Positions 59,064-64,000 of a stretch of DNA of 64,000 nucleotides are shown here, piece after piece; position 1 is the first letter of the stretch, and the number at the start of each line of letters is the position of its first letter. The DNA is from Maricaulis maris_C (GTDB lineage Bacteria; Pseudomonadota; Alphaproteobacteria; Caulobacterales; Maricaulaceae). Made by a program: the position numbers and the translations under genes. Location: NCBI RefSeq assembly GCF_049116555.1, contig NZ_JAGDYT010000004.1:62001-126000 (forward strand), written 5' to 3'. The notes under the pieces were generated by a model. That model saw only the letters and a program-made list of their open reading frames with translations, was not told the DNA's origin and did not search any database.

Positions 59064-59768
59064 ATGAAAAAGGTATTTGCCGACGCCCGGGCCGCACTGG
59101 ATGGCCTGGTCTTCGACGGGATGACGCTGATGGCTGGCGGGTTCGGCCTGTGTGGCATTCCGGAAAATTCCATCGCCGCCTTGCACAAGGCCGGCGTCAA
59201 GGACCTGACCGTGATTTCCAATAATTGCGGCGTCGACGGTTTCGGCCTCGGCGTTCTGCTTGATGCCAAGCAGATCAAGAAAATGGTCTCCTCCTATGTC
59301 GGTGAGAACAAGGAGTTCGAGCGCCAATTCCTGTCCGGCGAGCTTGAGCTGGAATTCAATCCGCAGGGCACACTGGCCGAGCGTATCCGTGCGGGTGGTG
59401 CAGGCATTCCGGGCTTCTTCACCAAGACCGGAGTCGGCACCCTGATCGCCGAGGGCAAGGAGCATCGCGAATTTGACGGCGAGACCTATATCATGGAGAC
59501 CGGCCTGAAAGCGGATGTCGCCATCGTCAAGGCTTGGAAGGCTGACCCGCAAGGCAATCTCATCTTCCGGAAAACTGCTCGTAATTTCAATCCGATGATG
59601 GCGACTGCCGGCAAGGTGACCGTGGCCGAAGTCGAAGAAATCGTCGAACTCGGTGCGCTCAATCCGGACGAAATCCACACGCCTGGCATTTTTGTCCAGC
59701 GCCTGTTTGTCGGCAGTTTCGAGAAGCGCATTGAACAACGCACCATTCGTGAAAGGGAGGTCGCATAA
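59064..59768 (+). CDS. scoA: 3-oxoacid CoA-transferase subunit A
   Basis: Alpha subunit of succinyl-CoA:3-ketoacid CoA-transferase, used in ketone body and possibly PHA-derived acetoacetate turnover. The 234 residues show the MTLMAGGFGLCGIPENSI glycine-rich CoA segment near residue 21, NNCGVDGFGLGVLL, 'ELELEFNPQGTLAERIRAGGAGIPGFFTKTGVGT' and the FDGETYIMETGLKADVAIV block. It overlaps scoB by 1 base (TAATG), so the subunits are coupled. With phaC in the window it fits a four-carbon storage economy, though no direct link is shown. Confidence 0.96.
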   Translation: MKKVFADARAALDGLVFDGMTLMAGGFGLCGIPENSIAALHKAGVKDLTVISNNCGVDGFGLGVLLDAKQIKKMVSSYVGENKEFERQFLSGELELEFNPQGTLAERIRAGGAGIPGFFTKTGVGTLIAEGKEHREFDGETYIMETGLKADVAIVKAWKADPQGNLIFRKTARNFNPMMATAGKVTVAEVEEIVELGALNPDEIHTPGIFVQRLFVGSFEKRIEQRTIREREVA

Positions 59769-60427
59769 TGGCCTGGACACGTGATGAAATGGCAGCCCGC
59801 GCTGCCCGGGAACTTGAGGATGGTTTCTACGTCAATCTGGGCATTGGCATCCCGACTCTGGTCGCCAATCACATTGCCGATGATATCGACGTCACCCTGC
59901 AGTCGGAAAACGGCATGCTGGGTATGGGGCCTTTTCCCTATGACGATGATGTTGATGCAGACCTGATCAATGCTGGCAAACAGACGATCACCGAGCTGCG
60001 CCGGACCAGCTATTTCTCATCGGCTGACAGTTTCGCCATGATCCGCGGCGGCCATATCGACCTGTCCATCCTGGGCGCCATGGAGATCTCCGAGAGTGGC
60101 GATATCGCCAACTGGATGATTCCGGGCAAGTTGGTCAAAGGCATGGGCGGCGCGATGGACCTTGTTGCCGGCGTCAAACGGGTGGTGGTGATCATGGATC
60201 ACGCCAACAAGAAGGGGGAGCCCAAGTTGCTGAAGGCCTGTTCGCTGCCTTTGACCGGTCAGGCCTGTGTCCACCGCATCATCACCACGTTGGGTGTGTT
60301 CGATGTTGTCGAGGATGGTCTCAAGCTGCTCGAGCTCGCACCGGGTGCCACTCTGGAGCTCGTCGCCGAGCAGACCGAGGCGAAGTATACCGTTGCCGAC
60401 AATCTAATCGCGCACGAAGCGGCCTGA
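59768..60427 (+). CDS. scoB: 3-oxoacid CoA-transferase subunit B
   Basis: Beta subunit of the CoA-transferase, carrying the catalytic glutamate in the SENGMLGMGPFP motif (Glu near residue 46). The 219-residue length is standard, with the N-terminal YVNLGIGIPTLVANHI, the GGHIDLSILGAMEISESGDIANWMIPGKLVKGMGGAMDLV block and the C-terminal 'HRIITTLGVFDVV'. It overlaps scoA by 1 base. The pair is followed by a 150-base gap with a weak terminator before the RND pump. Confidence 0.96.
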   Translation: MAWTRDEMAARAARELEDGFYVNLGIGIPTLVANHIADDIDVTLQSENGMLGMGPFPYDDDVDADLINAGKQTITELRRTSYFSSADSFAMIRGGHIDLSILGAMEISESGDIANWMIPGKLVKGMGGAMDLVAGVKRVVVIMDHANKKGEPKLLKACSLPLTGQACVHRIITTLGVFDVVEDGLKLLELAPGATLELVAEQTEAKYTVADNLIAHEAA

Positions 60428-60477
60428 TACAGCTAACAAACAGGGGCGGGCAGCCGCCTGAATGTTGAGAATTTCTG

Positions 60478-60515
60478 AGGCGGTTCACCAATGCGTGAGC
60501 CGCCTTAGCATTGTT
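60478..60515 (+). terminator. Possible terminator of scoAB
   Basis: AGGCGGTTCAC (60478-60488) pairs with GTGAGCCGCCT (60495-60505) around a 6-base loop, with one G-T pair. The following TAGCATTGTTT is only a weak T-run, so efficiency is uncertain. Confidence 0.45.
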
Positions 60516-60580
60516 TAATCTGGGTTTCATCATGGCGGACAGGTCGGGTCGGTTAGGACCGGCATGCGAGGGAGACTCAC

Positions 60581-63500
60581 ATGCCACTAACACGCTTGTC
60601 GCTGAATAATCCGGCCGCCGTTTTTGTCGGTATCGCGCTGATCGCGCTCATGGGCGTGGTCGCCTTCACTCGACTGCCGATCCAGCTCTTCCCGGATACG
60701 GAGCGACCGCAAGTCAATATTGCGACTTTCTGGCGCTCGGCCTCACCGCTGGAGATGGAAAGCGAGATCATCGAGCCGCAGGAGCAATTGCTCACCGGTC
60801 TGCCCGGGCTCGAGGAAATGCGGGTCTTTGTGGGTGAGGGCTCAGCTTTCATCAATCTGACCTTCGCGCTCGAAACCGACATGACGCAGACGGCGATCGA
60901 TATCTCGAACCGCCTGTCGCAATTACCGCCTCTGCCGCGCGATGCTGTCGGGCCCAATATCGGCGGCTTCGGCGGCGACGCGCAGCAGAGCCTGATCTGG
61001 TTCTTCATGCAGGCCCTGCCGGGCAATCCGAACGAGATCCACGACTATTCCGCCTTCGTCGAGGATACCGTCATTCCCCGCCTGGAGGCCATTCCCGGGG
61101 TGGCCAGCGTGCAGATCGGCTGGGGCCAGCGTCCAGAGGAATTGCAAGTCACGATTGACCCCTACCGCGCCGCCGCGCTGGGTGTGACCCTGCCGCAGAT
61201 CTCAGGCGCCATTGTCAATAATTCCGACGTCTCGGGCGGTAATGCCGAGATCGGCAGGCGCTCCTACCAAATGCGTTTTGAAGGCGAGTTCGAACCGGAG
61301 GAACTCGATGAGCTTGTCATTGTCTGGCGTGACGGGACCCCGGTCCGGTTGGGCGATGTGGCGACCGTCGAGGTCAATTACGGCGAGCGCAATAATTTCA
61401 CCTACCAAAACGGCAATCCGGCCATGGGGATTGAAGTGCGTCGGCAACCCGGCGCGAATGTTCTCTCCGCGCTTGATGCCGTGAAGGCGGAAGTTGCCGA
61501 GATCAACGAAACCCTGCTGGCCGAACGACAGCTGGTCATGGCGCCATCCTTTGATGCCTCCGTCTTCATCATGCGGGCGATCGATCTTTTGCGGACCAAT
61601 CTGCTTCTGGGCGTGGTGCTGGCAATCTTCGGTCTCTGGCTCTTTCTGCGCCGGGCGCGGGCGACGCTGATCATCTCGCTCGCCATCCCGGTCTCGCTGC
61701 TTTCAACCTTGATCGTCCTCTTCCTCCTTGGCCGCTCGCTCAATGTCATTTCACTGGCGGGTCTCGCCTTTGCCACCGGCATGGTCATGGATGCCGCGAT
61801 CATTGTGCTGGAAAACATAATCCGGCGAAGGGAGGCGGGCGAAGACCCCGATACCGCCTCCGACAAGGGCGCCAGACAAGTCTGGGGCGCCTTGCTTGCG
61901 TCAACGACAACGACCGTGGCCATTTTCCTGCCCATCATCTTCACGCGCAGCGCAGAGGGGCAGATCTTCGCGGATCTCGCGGTCACCATTGCGGTGGGGG
62001 TCGCCATTTCGATGGTCGTGGCGGTGACGGTCCTGCCGGTTGCAGTGAAGCATTGGGTGAGGGACCGCAAGACGGTCACCGCCCAGCCCATCCTCAATCG
62101 GGTTGCTGATTTTGTCCTTATGGTCAGCGATAGTCCGCGTCGCCGGATCGGTATGGTCACCGCTTTGATCGTCCTGCCGATGGTGTTCAGCTGGTTCCAG
62201 CGTCCGGACATGGATTATCTCCCACCGGTTCGCCGCGATGCGGTCGACGCCTTTTTCATGTTCCCGCCCGGTTCCAATCTCGATTGGGTCGAGGAGGAAG
62301 TGGCGGCGACGGTCATCGAACGGCTTGAGCCCTATATGACCGGCGAGCGCGAACCGGCCTTGCGGAATTACTATTTCGGGACCTTCCCGGGTGGCGGCGG
62401 CGCGACTGCGGGTATTCGTGTGCAGGACCAGTCACGTGTCGGCGAACTGGAACGTATCGTCCGCGAGGAAATCATCACCGGGATTCCGGACGTTATCGGC
62501 TTTGCCCAGCAGGGCAATCTCTTCGGCGGCTTCGCCCAGGGTGGCAATATCCAGGTCAATATCCAGTCTTCGGATGAGGGCGCCCGTGCCCGGGCGACCC
62601 AGGTCGGCCTGGAAATGCTGAGGGAGCGCTTCCCCGGCGTGAACATCAATGCCAATCCGCCGCCGCAATCGACCCAGCCGCGCCTGACCCTGGTACCCGA
62701 TGATCGTCGGATCCAGGAGGCTGGCTGGGCCCGGCGCAATGTGGCAGGCATGATCTCCATGCTGGGGGACGGCCAGTTCATTGGCGAGTATTTCGACGGT
62801 GAGAGCCGGATGAATATCATTCTCCGCTCGGAGGGCTGGGACACGCCGGATCAGCTGGCCGGCCTGCCGATCGCTACGCCGACTGGTGCCGTCGTGCCGC
62901 TGGGCGATCTGGTTCAGATCCGCGAGGAGGTGGGTGTGGGAGGCATTCAACGCCTCAACCGTCGCCGGACGGTGACCATCAACATCAATCAGCCGGATGG
63001 CGTCTCGCTCGAGGAAATCCTGACCGTTGTCCAGGAAGAGGTTGAACCGGCCATCCGCGCCGAGCTGCCGGCAGACGGGTCTGTTGTTTACGGGGGCAGT
63101 GCGGACAGTCTGGATCGTGCGATCAACACCATGCTGATGAATATGGGCATGGCGATGGTGATCCTCTTCCTGATCCTCGCCGGCATGTTCCGCTCCTTGC
63201 GGGACGCGGTGCTCGTCCTGGTCTCGATCCCGCTGGCCGGAGTGGGCGGGATTGCAATGCTGCAAATTCTCAACCTCTTCGTCACACAGCCGCTCGACCT
63301 ACTGACCATGATGGGCTTCGTGATCCTTCTTGGCCTGGTGATCAACAATGCCATTCTCCTGGTCGATCAGACGCGTCAGGGCGAACGTGAGGGGCTTGGG
63401 CGCCGCGACGCGGTCGAGGCCGCGCTGCGCATGCGTTTGCGGCCGATCTTCATGTCGACCATGACGAGCCTTCTGGGAATGCTCCCGCTATTGCTTGTTC

Positions 63501-63667
63501 CCGGAGTCGGCAGTGCGATCTATCGCGGTCTGGCCGCGGCAATTGTGGGCGGGATGAGTATCAGCCTCGTTTTCACCCTGATCCTGATCCCCTGCCTTCT
63601 CAGGCTTGGCGAGGGTGCAAAAGCGCGCCTGACACAAGCTGACCCTCAAATCCAACCGGCCGAATAG
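60581..63667 (+). CDS. RND family efflux permease
   Basis: A 1028-residue inner-membrane RND pump of the AcrB/HAE type, which exports drugs or lipophilic compounds with proton antiport. Two repeated halves are visible, each with a large periplasmic loop; membrane helices flank residues ~10-30, 335-545 and 840-1010. In helix 4 the proton relay reads GMVMDAAIIVLENI, so the first Asp is kept and the second position of the canonical VDDAI is Ala. The N-terminal SLNNPAAVFVGIALIALMGVVAFTRLPIQLFPD is typical. The partial adaptor gene follows by 21 bases, which is the reverse of the usual order. Confidence 0.94.
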   Translation: MPLTRLSLNNPAAVFVGIALIALMGVVAFTRLPIQLFPDTERPQVNIATFWRSASPLEMESEIIEPQEQLLTGLPGLEEMRVFVGEGSAFINLTFALETDMTQTAIDISNRLSQLPPLPRDAVGPNIGGFGGDAQQSLIWFFMQALPGNPNEIHDYSAFVEDTVIPRLEAIPGVASVQIGWGQRPEELQVTIDPYRAAALGVTLPQISGAIVNNSDVSGGNAEIGRRSYQMRFEGEFEPEELDELVIVWRDGTPVRLGDVATVEVNYGERNNFTYQNGNPAMGIEVRRQPGANVLSALDAVKAEVAEINETLLAERQLVMAPSFDASVFIMRAIDLLRTNLLLGVVLAIFGLWLFLRRARATLIISLAIPVSLLSTLIVLFLLGRSLNVISLAGLAFATGMVMDAAIIVLENIIRRREAGEDPDTASDKGARQVWGALLASTTTTVAIFLPIIFTRSAEGQIFADLAVTIAVGVAISMVVAVTVLPVAVKHWVRDRKTVTAQPILNRVADFVLMVSDSPRRRIGMVTALIVLPMVFSWFQRPDMDYLPPVRRDAVDAFFMFPPGSNLDWVEEEVAATVIERLEPYMTGEREPALRNYYFGTFPGGGGATAGIRVQDQSRVGELERIVREEIITGIPDVIGFAQQGNLFGGFAQGGNIQVNIQSSDEGARARATQVGLEMLRERFPGVNINANPPPQSTQPRLTLVPDDRRIQEAGWARRNVAGMISMLGDGQFIGEYFDGESRMNIILRSEGWDTPDQLAGLPIATPTGAVVPLGDLVQIREEVGVGGIQRLNRRRTVTININQPDGVSLEEILTVVQEEVEPAIRAELPADGSVVYGGSADSLDRAINTMLMNMGMAMVILFLILAGMFRSLRDAVLVLVSIPLAGVGGIAMLQILNLFVTQPLDLLTMMGFVILLGLVINNAILLVDQTRQGEREGLGRRDAVEAALRMRLRPIFMSTMTSLLGMLPLLLVPGVGSAIYRGLAAAIVGGMSISLVFTLILIPCLLRLGEGAKARLTQADPQIQPAE

Positions 63668-63688
63668 GCTGATCAGCGGAGACACACC

Positions 63689-64000
63689 ATGCTGGCTCGT
63701 ACTCTCACCCTGGCGCTCGCGCCGCTGACCCTGGCCCTGGCCAGCCCGGCTGCTCTGGCACAACAGGCACCTCCACCGGCCGTCGTTCGAACCTCGGAGG
63801 TCGTTTCGCTCGACATGGCGCGGACGATCAATACGCCGGCGAGCGTCATGTCGCGCAATGATGCCCAGATCGCCGCGGAGGCGTCCGGCCGGATCACCTT
63901 CATTGCCGAACCAGGTGATGAGGTCGGTGAGGGGGGATTGATCGCCCAGATGGACGATCGCCAGGCCCGCATCGAGCTTGAATCCGCACGCGCGCGCCAT
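63689..64000 (+). CDS. RND efflux periplasmic adaptor subunit (partial)
   Basis: An open frame of 104 residues that runs off the right edge. The N-terminus MLARTLTLALAPLTLALASPAALAQQ is a signal peptide cleaved near ALA-QQ, and the mature start (VVRTSEVVSLDMARTINTPASVMSRNDAQIAAEASGRITFIAEPGDEVGEGGLIAQMDD) is the lipoyl/barrel-sandwich entrance of HlyD/AcrA-like membrane fusion proteins. It follows the permease gene by 21 bases in one operon. The rest of the protein and any outer-membrane channel lie outside the window. Confidence 0.9.
   Translation, partial: MLARTLTLALAPLTLALASPAALAQQAPPPAVVRTSEVVSLDMARTINTPASVMSRNDAQIAAEASGRITFIAEPGDEVGEGGLIAQMDDRQARIELESARARH

Overview
The window reads as chromosome of a free-living, aerobic alphaproteobacterium of the Caulobacterales/Maricaulales type; a Maricaulis-like organism is my best guess. 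The signs are 5-aminolevulinate synthase (C4 haem route), a MucR/Ros regulator, DUF6898, the ubiquinol-cytochrome c chaperone, an NDUFS4-like complex I subunit, heme A synthase (CtaA/COX15), an acidic N-terminal extension on ribosomal protein S9, class I PHA synthase and a PopA-like two-receiver/degenerate-GGDEF protein. Base composition and coding style look even throughout. I see no prophage, insertion sequence, integron or CRISPR array. Four tRNA genes are present and all have clean flanks.

Layout. 1-2.2 kb: tail of an unknown gene, hemA, a DUF6898 gene and a convergent mucR. 2.4-8.5 kb: glyA-nrdR-riboflavin operon (reductase-only ribD, ribE, ribBX, ribH)-nusB-thiL, with most junctions overlapping or nearly so. 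8.5-11.4 kb: an acidic secreted protein and the membrane pyrophosphatase hppA. 11.5-15.7 kb: bamE facing a lipid/envelope run of the cyt c chaperone, plsX, fabH, ihfA and a MerR regulator. 15.8-22.6 kb: tRNA-Pro, a DUF305/LVIVD secreted protein, a ferredoxin-reductase-type flavoprotein, ctaA, and a divergent CPBP protease/MarR pair with a striking three-copy operator. 22.6-26.3 kb: a phosphate-scavenging pair (PhoX and a degenerate beta-propeller phytase lipoprotein), then rplM-rpsI. 26.3-35 kb: LysR, methyltransferase, ABC exporter, phaC, a lipoprotein, glpX and recJ. 35-38 kb: tRNA-Glu, a variant 6-pyruvoyl-tetrahydropterin synthase homologue, a two-domain cold shock protein, DUF192, tRNA-Pro, the NDUFS4-like gene and tRNA-Arg. 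37.9-41 kb: a tightly overlapping sulfur operon (cysK-sseA-metC). 41-48 kb: DUF6134, photolyase, kdsA, a DUF3089 alpha/beta-hydrolase homologue, DUF502 and recG. 48-54 kb: sdhE, mfd, the PopA-like protein and a CaiB-type CoA-transferase. 54-64 kb: a pentapeptide-repeat protein, a possible orphan small RNA, small proteins, a WYL regulator, a YihY/BrkB membrane protein, SCOT subunits A and B, an RND pump and the start of its adaptor.

Most of the window is housekeeping. The points worth a second look are several proteins that keep their fold but have lost signature active-site or metal-binding residues: MucR without its His ligands, RibBX without the GTP cyclohydrolase cysteines, RibD without a deaminase domain, a DUF3089 hydrolase with Gly at the nucleophile position, a PTPS homologue with HGY for HGH, a degraded phytase propeller and a degenerate GGDEF domain with an intact I-site. 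There is also a strongly patterned MarR operator and an orphan intrinsic terminator that suggests an unannotated small RNA. I did not find a convincing new multi-gene system.
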